DNA from: Haliclystus octoradiatus
Lineage: Eukaryota > Cnidaria > Staurozoa > Stauromedusae > Haliclystidae
DNA: 64,000 nucleotides
Assembly: GCA_916610825.1 (NCBI GenBank)
Contig: OU744449.1
Span: forward strand, 19,251,344 to 19,315,343
Direction: 5' to 3'
Of the stretch, positions 35,053 to 45,346 are shown piece by piece (positions within the stretch are counted from its first letter, which is position 1; every line of letters starts with the position of its first letter). Both the position numbers and the translations under genes were made by a program. The notes below the pieces were generated by a model, which did no database searches, was not told the origin of the DNA, and was given only the letters and a program-made list of their open reading frames with translations.

Positions 35053-36814
35053 AGGGCTCTTTCACGCCTACGTCACACATTTTTCGCGAAAAGCATTGTG
35101 GGATACCTCAACGTACATTGCATTTTATTGCGTTGTCGAATTTGTTGAGCCGCGGCTGAATTTTATCTCACAACATCATTTATTTTAGCTGTTTTACTTG
35201 CTGCTATCAGATTCACTATGGATCTTGACCATCCTATGATTGTTCTAGATGGAGTAAAGGTGCCTGGTGCTGTTTTACCTCATATTCCTTCAAATTGTTG
35301 ATTTGTTCAAGTAAAACGTTGGCTTGAAAAATGTCATGGTGAAAACAACTGGATTGAAATCTTTTCTGTTGTGTCGAAGGGTCAAAGGCATGTTTATCTG
35401 TTGCAAAAGCAGTTGACCCAAAAATTGATAGTGGATATTTAGTATGGATTTAAATATATTTCCCTTTCAACTTCAGCATTATCTTGTGATAGTTTTAGTG
35501 TTGGTCTGTTGCAAATACCAACAACAGACTGGCGTGAATTTCTGTCAAGAGACTTGGCTTCTTGCTATTCTTGCTTTAATTATGGTCATATTTATCATTA
35601 CATTGTGGAGTCATCGTCAGAAAATGTGTTTTATCAATATAACAACAGTGAAGAAGAAGAAGATGTGTGTGAGGATCCATATACTACATGTTACCAGCCA
35701 AACCCTTGAAGAAAGGTAGGCATACAGCATACATTTTGTAGCACGTCGTTTTGTTGAAACATTTATGATATTGTTATATCGAACTAGCAAATTACTTTTG
35801 AGGGCTTATGTTCAACATAAATTCCATGGAAAAAGAATTTTCGTCAAAGGTGAATATTGTTTTAAGTAAGGCAAGTGGATCGGTGTTCATCCTCTTGTAT
35901 TGCAAATACGCAGATGTTGTTTAGGCTAAATCAGAACTACGTAGTAACGTAGGCTACCTATCCTATTTATCATCAGTGTTTATCCACTCTTGTCATCCCC
36001 ATTAGGGCATTCCGGGGCTATTTTCATGTGTATTATTCTCAGTTAGTGTTATTTAGTGTTTCAAATTATCAATTTTCAGGAGAGATCAACTATGTAGCCT
36101 CAAGATGTCACTATGGTGTATTTCAGATTATTATGTGGTTACGATGATTGCTATTTACTTGGGTCTGTTTATAATTGATTTACAATATATAACTATTTAT
36201 TAAGAGATTATCGACTGTATTTACTGGTTATATATTTCATCATTATTAATTGAAATGTATTATGTTTAAAAGTTGTCATTTGATAGCGACGAGAATATCG
36301 ACTATAAGCCGACCGAATGATATGTTGCTAATACTCATTTGTAGTTAAAATACTATTTATAAAATAATTGAAAGGAAATTCTACGTGTCTTCTTGGTAGT
36401 TTTGAATATGTGTGTTCATGTGTATTACTTGCTACAAGTCCTTATTTTATTTCTAGTAAAACTGGTATACATTTTTAAATTTAGTTGTTGTTATTGTTTT
36501 GTTGTTTTCTACCAATTCACACTTTTTGCCAAGATTTGGGAAGCGAATACAAAACGTTCATACGGCTTATTTCTACGGATTTCAGGAATCTGATTTACAG
36601 GTACCCCAACAGTAATGCTTCGTGGTACCTTTCGTTTTTGGTTTATCACGTTCTGTGGATTGCATATCGAGTAAATTAGTTTTTAACTTGGGCAATAAAC
36701 ATCAACGAACGCGGTCAAAACGCAGCTAACTCAGAAATGATATCGAAGTGTTGTACGTTGTGCTATCCCATAAGGCTTTGGGCGAATCTATTTATAAGTC
36801 AGTGAAAGAGCCCT
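35053..36814 (+). mobile_element. ISL2EU-like TIR element nested in satellite A
   Basis: Inverted ends AGGGCTCTTTCAC are flanked by AT (35051-35052 and 36815-36816). Neighbouring satellite units give the empty site GATGAATTTGTCAG with a single AT, so the duplication is AT and not TA. The 1762-bp element carries a damaged ORF near its left end and no transposase. Confidence 0.88.
35217..35709 (+). pseudogene. Remnant of the accessory ORF of an ISL2EU-like transposon
   Basis: Starts ATGGATCTTGACC at 35217 with a short segment (LDGVKVPGAVLPH) that stops at about 35300. It then gives VKRWLEKCHG in another frame, and later WREFLSRDLASCYS and FNYGHIYHYIVES (frame from 35509) before an acidic tail and stop at 35709. 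The order recalls the N-terminal part of the SWIM/YqaJ-nuclease-type protein that accompanies the transposase in ISL2EU elements; this is from memory of that family. The nuclease part is absent. At least two frame breaks make it non-functional. Confidence 0.55.
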
Positions 36815-37394
36815 ATTTGTCAGATCGCATTCCGTGAAGTTTGCCGCGTAGAGGTCAAAACCTGAATCAGTAAGAATTGGTCAATATAAAATTTTAAAAA
36901 AATCTAATAACTTTAAGATTTCGATGAAGATACAAATAAGAACATTATTTACCTGTTTACTGACGTTCTTCTGTTATAACGATTGACTTAAATATGATTT
37001 TCGATGAATTTGTCAGATCGCATTCCGTGAAGTTTGCCGCGTAGAGGTCAAAACCTGAATCAGTAAGAATTGGTCAAAATAAAATTTTAAAAATATCTAA
37101 TAACTTTAAGATTTCGATGAAGATACAAATAAGAACATTATTTACCTGTTTACTGACGTTCTTCTGTTATAACGATTGACTTAAATATGATTTTCGATGA
37201 ATTTGTCAGATCGCATTCCGTGAAGTTTGCCGCGTAGAGGTCAAAACCTGAATCAGTAAGAATGGGTCAACATAAAATTTTAAAAAAATCTAATAACTTT
37301 AAGATTTCGATGAAGATACAAATAAGAACATTATTTACCTGTTTACTGACGTTTTTCTGTTATAACGATTGATTTAAATATGATTTTCGATGAA

Positions 37395-37899
37395 TTTGCC
37401 AGATCTCATGTAGCCTATTCCGTGAAGTGAAATGACCACACCTGAATTCATGTCGAAGGAATGAAATTGGTAAATTGACGATTAAAATGTGATTCTTCAA
37501 ACTCCAGGAGTTGGATACATATTAAATGTATCTTCACTCACATCGTGACCTTCCATATTATGTAACAGCAGTATTTTTGTGGATGGTTATCCAAGATTTC
37601 CAAGCAGGAATTGACCTCCATGCCTGTGGTTGAGAAAACAGCGAGAAATGATCAGGATGACCGTAACGGCTGCGGACGAGGGTAGCAGCAAGACGTTTCT
37701 GCTCACGATGATGTGCGATGATGGTTGATTTTCTTCACATGGTTCTTCAAGAGCATTGATACTAGTTGTCAAAGTTTGTCTCAGACGCACGCTTTGCCAA
37801 GCGTCATTCCATTGTTTTGAGAAATCAGCCAATCAAATTACTTTTTCTGAGCATGCGTAGTAGAATTTCGGATTTGCAGAATGCGATTCAGCGATGACC
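37395..37899 (-). repeat. Foldback right unique terminus
   Basis: Inverted partner of 26120-26580. The outer half is more diverged than the inner half. An 81-residue minus-strand frame (37587-37832) has no counterpart of the same frame in the left arm, so it is not called as a gene. Confidence 0.85.
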
Positions 37900-37958
37900 G
37901 TGGGGCAATGAACTCTGAATATGATCAAATGTTTTGAAATCTTGAACAAAGCTAAAAA

Positions 37959-38190
37959 TAATTAGACTGAGCGCCACATGTCTAAAACTTCCATAACAAT
38001 ATATTAAACTCTACTCTTAATCAAATTTTATTGTGCAGCTCACTAACGATGAATTTATAAATCATTTCACGGTACAGAGCCCTCTTAATTCATACATTTT
38101 GTGTTTTTGTCATGCTTCTATGGATTCGCAAAATCATGGGAAAACAAAATAAATAAAAGACCATGAAGCTCACTATTTTCAACAGTATGC
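37959..38190. repeat. Partial copy of the 10476-10937 foldback family
   Basis: Shares GAGCGCCACA at its left end, then GAATTTATAAATCATTT, CAGAGCCCTCTTAA, CATTTTGTGTTTT and CCATGAAGCTCAC in the same order as 10479-10740. The right half is missing. Confidence 0.75.
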
Positions 38191-38409
38191 TATTGTGACA
38201 TTGAGATACCATTTTTTGAGGAAATTAATTCCAGAATGTTCGGCCTAGATTCAGTATCCAAAACAAAACTGGAAACATTCAGATCGATATTTGTACCGCA
38301 ATCGTCCACTCGGTGTGAATACTCTGAACATTGCAGCATCACAACAACAGACCAGCTACCACACAATTTAGGCAATGTAGTACAGTTCTCTCTGGTTTAC
38401 TTGTTGAAC

Positions 38410-39454
38410 TAGCCTGCGGGCAGACCCAAATCTTTTTTTATGATTAATAGGGTCTGCGTAATATCGACAGAAAGCTTGCGCTGGACTAAATTAGGGGGAG
38501 TGGCAGAAACGTGAGAAATCTATTGTTTGTCTATTGTTCATCAGCCAATCGCTAGCGAGTTCTCCAAAACTAGAACCAGAACATGATTGGTTGATAAATA
38601 TAACTTTTTGACGCATTCCTTTTCAAGTAAGTGCTACACGCAAGCCGAATAATAAAACGTCGTTCTTCGTCGATAAAATTTATTTTGCTTGTGTTCGTTT
38701 CAGTTTTGTACGAGGGAGACCTCAGACTTTTTTATTCCATACAGACTTTTTGTAATTATATTTGTAGTAAAATGAACATAGTGTATTGACAAAAACGATT
38801 TCTTGTTAATTTGCCTTTCACGGAGGACGGGACATGCTATATTACATGCAGCTTCGGCCAACAAAGACTTGATTTCAAGATACTGGAATTCATTTGGATT
38901 GTGTTTGTGTTCGTCGTAAAAGCCAATTTGTCATGGGTAATATCGAAAGAACAATTCATTTTATTAGATATAGAACTATTTAATCTCTGGATCTTTTTCG
39001 CTGCGCCATGGCAATGGATTACAAAAATATTTCTTTACGAAAGACTCATCAAATTCTCATCATCGTTTTATTACCGATGTCAATTTTCGAGTTTCTTTGT
39101 CGAAAACAAATGCATTAACAACATTGGACAACTTAGATCACTTCATATTGAACAGAAATAGTACGTTGTATTAAGTTAGTATTAATCATTTGAACGTGGT
39201 TATGAATCAACTCATCTTATTTCGTAAATAATAAGTGTCAATTTGATTGTGAAAAGTTTTGTTGTTTACGAAAATCGGACTTGCAGAAATGCCGTTTGTG
39301 ACGCCGCCTGTAGTTGAATAACGCTGAACAGCAGGAGTTAAAGTGTAATGACGTTCCGCCACTCCCTCCAACTTCCGCCCAGCGCAAGCTTTCTGTCGAT
39401 ATTATGCAGACCCTACTAATCATAAAAAAAAGATTTGGGTCTGTGCGCAGGCTA
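38410..39454. mobile_element. Mutator-like TIR element with 9-bp target duplication
   Basis: Inverted ends of about 80 bp begin TAGCCTGCG and include AGACCCAAATCTTTTTTT, AGGGTCTGC and ATATCGACAGAAAGCTTGCG. A perfect 9-bp direct repeat TTGTTGAAC lies at 38401-38409 and 39455-39463. Long TIRs with a 9-bp duplication fit the Mutator/MULE group, but other groups with 8-10-bp duplications are possible. The 116-residue plus-strand frame at 38811-39161 shows no transposase motif. Confidence 0.85.
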
Positions 39455-39463
39455 TTGTTGAAC

Positions 39464-40003
39464 GTACAGAAAGCAATTCATTTCGTAGAAGAAGTGAGGA
39501 AGAGCAAGGAAACACGAGTTCGGTTACCATAAACACGACGAGTGAAAATGGATCAGTTGCAGCAGAAGCATGAATTTTAATTACGCATCAGGCTTCGGTT
39601 CCATCTTCAACAATTGTACAATATCAAATGTAAATTTAAATATACAATCTTCAAAATAAGATCATGTATAAATTTAAACGGTTTTTAGAAAGATTTGATG
39701 CTGGTTGATAAAATTATAAATGTTGATTACTCTGAAATCAGATCTGATCATCTGAAATTCCGTTTTTGCAAGAAAATAGTCACGCGGTCGTCGCAGGAAA
39801 AACGGTGATTCCTATTGGCTCATTGCCGACCCTTTGTTATTCCTGTTGCTATGATTCGTTGGTCGAATTCTTTTGAGTTCTTCTGACGCTTTTCAGGAGC
39901 AAATGAACTTATCAGTTTCGATCATATAGTGCTGCAGTGTGGTCCGATATTCTGTAAAAAATACTAATAATTTATAATATGTATTACATGGAATCGATTT
40001 ATA
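39464..40003. other. Non-coding stretch
   Basis: No gene was recognised. Contains ATTGGCTCATTG (reverse CCAAT) near 39816 and AT-rich sequence. Confidence 0.4.
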
Positions 40004-40191
40004 AAAGGGTTACCGCACGGCAGCCGTGTGGTGATTACCTCATCCAAACACGAGGGGTGTCGGGAGACACTTTAAAGCTGAAAAGCACTCGCTCTACGGG
40101 CTCTTGTTTTTCTGATGCTTTCTCGTGTATCTCAGCACCCCTCGTGTTTGGATGAGGCGATCCAAACACGGCTGCCGTGTGGTAACCCTTT
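40004..40191. mobile_element. Short foldback MITE, AAAGGGTTACC family, copy 2
   Basis: The ends are AAAGGGTTACCGCACGGC and its near complement. Inner inverted blocks are CATCCAAACACGAGGGGTG and its complement, so almost the whole 188 bp folds back. It is related to 326-497 and 60657-60847 by the terminal 11 bp and the GGGAGACAC block. Confidence 0.82.
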
Positions 40192-40649
40192 ATTCGTAGA
40201 GTTCGGATGATTATAACCTCGTTTTCGAAAATTTTGTGTTGATTTGGCCGCACCAAAAGCTAAATCGCCGATTGCACGCTTGATAATTATAATTATGGGA
40301 AAAAATGTTTTGATCAGTAATGATCAGGGCGTGATCAAACATTTAATACCAAATTCGGTTTATTATTTTTTGTCGTTCGGATTTTCGGTGTTGAGCCAGC
40401 CGTACATCTTGAATTCGCTTATATTTCGCTGATCAAAGCTGATCAAAAAGTATAACATACGGATCAAGTTTGATCAGGCTGTGACCAAGACCAAAATGAA
40501 TGCATCGAAGAAAGTGGTGCGGCCAGCTCGATAGAGGTTTGCTAATTTCACCTATCTATCGTCATCCTAAAACAAATTGTAATTTTTTCTCACACCAATA
40601 GTCAGTGCTTTAGATACTGAGAATAGTAAAGCAATTTTTTAGGTGATTA
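40192..40649. other. Non-coding stretch with repeated TGATCA-type words
   Basis: The words TTTGATCAG, AATGATCAGG, CTGATCAAA and TTTGATCAGGC recur within 40305-40480. The significance is unclear; no gene was found. Confidence 0.4.
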
Positions 40650-41957
40650 TAGCATCAACATGCTTATTAAACTGTCTCCAGATGTTAATCAATTTAGGTC
40701 TCTAATAGAAGACTTCAATTTTAAACAATTAATAAAAACTCCTACAAGAATATGCCCTTCAAGCTCAACTTGCATAGATTTAATAGTGAAACTTAGAAAA
40801 TGAATTCGAGAGTGGGGTACTACTTAACAGAATTGCTGACCATCGAAGTACTTTTTTGTCCTAAAGAATGTTCAGCGCTTAGTGGCATCCCATATATTTA
40901 CGATGACACGGAATTATAAAGCAATAAACATATTAAACCAGGTGATATCTATATCATCTCATGGGATATTCATAATCCTATTAACAATGTAAGTGACTGC
41001 TACTATGCTTGGCAAGCAGTGTTCTCGACGATTATCAACGAAATTGCACCTCTAAAGAGAATTGGAATTAAGGCATATAACAAAAAATTAATTTGGACGC
41101 TACAGCTTATCAAATTAAAAAGATAGAGACCTTTTATATAAGAAATCATCGAAACAAAAGAGAAGAAATATTTTGATCTATAGAAGCAAAAAAGAAATTC
41201 GTTTGTTAGCTATTTTCGAAAATTCAAGACAGATTATTTCAACAAAATTATTTTGGAAAACAACAATAAAGTTACTGAAAGAAATTCTTCCTTCAAAAAA
41301 GAAAGCCCAGATGATAAAATCAATATTTTCCAATAATATGGAGATTACTGATAAAAGTGAGATCGCAAATTCTTTCAATGACTTTTTCATAAACATTGGT
41401 TTGTGATAAGCTCAAATAATTTCAGAAATCACTTACAATCCTATGGAGGCTGTAAAATACTATATTTGCAACTTTACAGGAAATTTCAAATTTGATCGTA
41501 TGGATCCTGAAATTATGGAGACACTTTTGACTAAACCAAATGTAAAAAACTGGTATTGATTCCATTGATGTTAATATTTTAAAACTCTTCTCAAAATCAA
41601 TTGCACCGTCCGTGTGTGTCATTTTTAAGAAAACTCTAAAAATGGCAAAAATCACACCCATCCACAAAGCATTGTCTAAATAACAATATCGGTTCCATCA
41701 AAAATTCTAGAAAGAAATATACACAATCAATTATATAATTATCTTACTGAAACTTACCTTTTTTCCCTCTACCAGTTTGATTTTCGCAAAAAGCACTGTA
41801 CTGCAAGTAGCATACTTACCCTGACGGAATCTTGTTTCCGAAAATGCATTCCAAAGAAGGTGTTGGAGTCGTCTCCATAGATTTAAAAAAGGCTTTTGAT
41901 ACTTAATCAATTGGGCGGCTGACTGTGCAAGAAAGAATTAAATACAACGGTGTAATC
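40650..41957 (+). pseudogene. Non-LTR retrotransposon (LINE) remnant: endonuclease end to RT motif A
   Basis: Broken frames give, in order: the end of an AP-type endonuclease (LIEDFNFKQLIKTPTR, TCIDLI); a linker typical of CR1/Jockey-like LINEs (CYYAWQAVFSTIINEIAPLK); a segment with ITDKSEIANSFNDFFINIG (41341-41400); then reverse-transcriptase entries (ILERNIHNQLYNYLTE, LYQFDFRKKHCTASS) and motif A (VSIDLKKAFDT, catalytic Asp present). It ends soon after motif A. Many stops and frame changes make it dead. The rest of the RT is not adjacent. Confidence 0.82.
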
Positions 41958-42732
41958 TAGATGCACAGAGTAGACAATGGCAATGCCCCCATAGCAATTG
42001 GACATTGCCTTGTGAGAAAAAAAACAAGATTTCAATCAAACAATAACTTTCTAATTCGATCCTGTCATCCCCGATCCTTTCAAGCTTCCGGTGTACACTC
42101 ATGGAACTGATGTCCAACGGACATGAAATTGACAAAAAGTCTTGTTAAATTTAAAAACTGCACAGAGCAGAATATGTTGAAATTTTATAACCAATATTCT
42201 TTGTTTTAATAAACTTAGAATGGAATCCTGAGTACTAGAGATATTATTCCGTGCTTCTTCTGCGCATGCGTAATGTGTTGTTTGCGTTTCTCTCACGTTC
42301 TTTCAAGATGCAATGGCGACGGACGGTCCTGTTCCTCGATCACGTTAATAACAATTCTGTTCATCAATTTAATAATAGAATATAAAATAGTTTAAATTTA
42401 AAGTGTTAGAGGTTGAAAACACTTTATATGAGGGATTCACGACGCTAGATGCCACACCAAACCGTTCTTTTAAACTTATAGAAAAAGTGAACGATTCAAG
42501 CAAGTTTATTTACATTTTCAGTATTTTTTTCATCAACCAGTGCTCCATAAAACTTCACGTGATACCAAGGTGCGCTGTGATTGGGCACACCATATTTTTG
42601 GTTTCTGGCGCACTTTTTAACCTTCAGTTTTCTCAGGCCCTCACTGAAGAAATGAAGGCCATGATGGAATGAGGCTAAGTACGGCGTATCTTGCTGAGGT
42701 CGAATTTTTTCATGTTCTGAGAGCGTAACAAT
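41958..42732. other. Non-coding stretch
   Basis: No gene was recognised. The open frame 42403-42672 overlaps another on the opposite strand and matches nothing known. Confidence 0.4.
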
Positions 42733-44522
42733 AGGCAGGTCCACTAAAAATTTCAAAGTTGATTTTATGCTTGTTTCGGGTATATCATACCCACCGAATT
42801 CCATTAAATTGATAAAAATTCCAAAAAAAATTCCAAAAACCCTTCATTTTTGAGTTTTAAATCCAAAAATATCGTAGAACGTCAAAACGATTTGTGATTG
42901 GCTTGCTATATTATGACGTCATTTCCCGGACAGAACAAATTCAAACTCCGTTAAACAATGGAGACTTTAGCATTTTTTGTGATTATTGGTATCGTTGAAC
43001 GTCAAACTTGAATGTAATCAAAATCGCTCTGAAATATTTATATCAATTTACGTTGTTTTTGTCTACGTTCGAGCATGGTTCGAGTGTCGAAGCGAGAAGG
43101 AACAAGGACGGTAGCCTAGCTTATTATTTGAATTACAAATTATTTGAATTTCAAATTACACACATGAAGTTTCAAACAAGTTGGATAGTAAGTTAAAGGA
43201 GTTGTATGATCTACCATTTATTAGCAAATTATCCACGTTATTTTTTGCGAATCATATGTCCTATTATAGGATCAAATTTATTGTAGCTATGATTCTACCA
43301 TGATTCTACAAAAACAGCATTCGCTGTCATCGCTGATGAATGGGATAACATAGATATATAGCTAAATCATAGCTACTACATCAGTATCGTCCAGTGCCTT
43401 CACACAAACTGCATGATTGATCATTGGTCCAAGTAAATATTTATTAATCAATGCAAAATAAATCATAAATTGCTTTTCGGTTTTCAGAAAATTATACGCC
43501 TCGACGTAAATTGTCGTAGCATGCGTGATCGATGTGTAAAATATTTCCTTTAAACGGCAACTTTATTGAATTTGAGTTCTGATTTACTAGAATAAATCCA
43601 ACTCTATAATTGGTAAAGCGTTGATTGGTCCATTTAAAGTGTTTGTTAATCCAAACAAAAGCACACTGAATGCGATTTCACCGTCTTATATCTGGTGATA
43701 ATAGTAACACAAGCAACAGTTGATGATGCATGGCAGACGAAATAAAAGAACGAATATTTAATAAATAAAAATAGCACTATTTTGATGCTCGAGTGATGAT
43801 CTAAGCAGTTCATATATGAGTGAGGTTTCTTCTCTAAATATCAAATGTATATATATATTTCCAAGTGAATGCTGCCTGCTTTTCGGTGAGGCTTTGGTAA
43901 AGACGAGTGAACCTTTTCGATTTGAAGTGAACTAACACTTTTAAGGTTTTTGACAAAAACAGTGTGTTCACACGTCGTGCACGTGCAGATCGGCCTGGCC
44001 GAGAACTGAAGAGAAACAATAGATTTGTGATGACGTTTTCAGCGTCAATGATGTAAAGCCTGGGCTTTTATAGGGCTTTTAGAAATCGAATATGGAAAAC
44101 TTGATTTTGTTTGTTGGCGGTCGGGGACCGCGAGAGAAAGATATGGAAAAGATATGTTTTGTTTCGCTACAAAAAGGACAAACCGAAAAAAGAAACAAAA
44201 CTTTACCCTAAGTCTCGTTTAAAAATCAGCGGTGCTGATTATACTATTCACAAAAAATTTGGATAAAAAATGACGAATTGATGGATGAACGGTTTTGGAT
44301 ATCAAGTCATAATAGTAGATTTCTCACTTTGTCCTGATTATGACGTCACATTCCTTCACCCACCAAAACTTGCCGTTTTGGTTACGCAATGTCATTTGAA
44401 AACATATATCTAGATGGCTTGTCGATATTTTTGAGAAAAAAAAATCGGGGATATTAAACTTATCCTTTGATCTTCGTATGGATATGTTTAAAGTACATAC
44501 TTAAATTTTAGTGGACCTGCCT
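42733..44522. mobile_element. 1.7-kb TIR element with AT target site, copy 2
   Basis: Same ends (AGGCAGGTCCACTAAAA) and same orientation as copy 1 at 20629-22361, flanked by AT (42731-42732 and 44523-44524). It is collinear across its length with indels, for example an extra ~55 bp near 43293-43350 and ~75 bp near 44005-44085. The shared GATTGGC...TGACGTCA pair is near 42895-42920. Open frames in the two copies do not correspond, which argues against a coding function. Confidence 0.88.
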
Positions 44523-44524
44523 AT

Positions 44525-45196
44525 TGTTTAATTTTTTTGCTATTTAGTAATCTGAAAGTTTTTTATCACCCAAGGTCCAATACTGGGGCTACATACATTG
44601 TTAGGAAGCTACATTTTCAAGAAAAAATCATTCTGTTTTTGTTGAAATCAAATATGCATAATTATTCATCGCTTCGTTGATGTTTTGAAGAACTGCTTTG
44701 AAAACCGTTCTAGTACAAAATGACTTCGAAACTCCAACTTAAGTGAATTCGGAACTCAATCCTAACCTTATTAAATGGGTAAGTAGCCTACTGTTGGAAT
44801 AGGAAATTACTACAGCTGTCTTAGCTGTACATAATATTTATCTTTATTTTGATAACAAGATTATATTTTATACAATTTAATGCCAGCTCGCGATTGAAAC
44901 ATCTAATTACAATTCACTCAATTTTCATATTACATTAGGGTTAGAGACTTACCGCTCGTGTTTTAGTTATGAATAATTGCACTTGTAAGCTATACAATTT
45001 CTCGTTCATTAAACAGACAACTCATTTCATAACCAGAACACTCCCGTCCGTCTCTTTAACCCCTAATTATATGCAATATACTCATATTATATTCACATAA
45101 TTTACAAAGGCTACAAAATACAATTTACAGTGTATTCATATTCGTTCACCAATTCGTTTTATTGCATTAAAAGCTAACCAATAAAACTTCAATACA
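44525..45196. other. Intergenic stretch downstream of IFT56
   Basis: AT-rich, with no gene or RNA recognised. It lies immediately 3' of the IFT56 polyadenylation signals. Confidence 0.45.
45158..45163 (-). terminator. Alternative IFT56 polyadenylation signal
   Basis: AATAAA on the minus strand about 70 nt downstream of the stop codon; a second candidate after the one at 45197-45202. Confidence 0.5.
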
Positions 45197-45202
45197 TTTA
45201 TT
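45197..45202 (-). terminator. IFT56 polyadenylation signal
   Basis: AATAAA on the minus strand 30 nt downstream of the TAA stop, implying a very short 3' untranslated region. Confidence 0.7.
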
Positions 45203-45231
45203 AGGTAGGCTAGTGATATATATTGGATGAC

Positions 45232-45346
45232 TTAAGTAACAGCTAAACGATTTTCACCAGCCCATTTCTTCATTGTACGAATGATGTATTCAACTTGTGG
45301 GTTTGATGTAGTACGTAACAGATTAAGAACATCACACAAAGTCTCC
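45232..45346 (-). CDS. IFT56: IFT56 last exon
   Basis: 115 nt after a TTGAAG acceptor, starting with the third base of a split Arg codon. Reads [20 protein letters not shown], then [17 protein letters not shown] and TAA at 45232-45234. It matches the C-terminus of vertebrate IFT56 in length and wording. Confidence 0.97.

Larger units (their letters stand above)
33481..37394 (-). repeat. Satellite A array, right arm, about 11 units, interrupted
   Basis: Inverted relative to 26581-28139. Eleven GATCGCATTCCGTGAA landmarks are seen, eight before and three after the insertion at 35053-36814. The interrupted unit reads through as GATGAATTTGTCAG when the insertion and one AT are removed. Confidence 0.95.
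26120..37899. mobile_element. Giant foldback element with mirrored satellite arms
   Basis: The 11.8-kb structure is a mirror: a unique end of ~460-500 bp, a ~192-bp satellite, a ~320-bp linker, a ~203-bp satellite, a 208-bp loop, then the same parts inverted. The ends share GCATTCTGCAAATCCGAAAT (left 26142 region, right complement near 37866-37885). An 11-bp direct repeat GTGGGGCAATG lies at 26109-26119 and 37900-37910. Long repeat-built inverted arms recall Drosophila FB elements, and a 9-11-bp duplication is typical of the Mutator group. No transposase is encoded. A TIR element sits in the right arm at 35053-36814. Confidence 0.9.

Noticed and set aside
38811-39161. 116-residue frame as a transposase of the Mutator-like element
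   Set aside because: No DDE, zinc-finger or MULE motif; hydrophobic AT-rich composition suggests chance.
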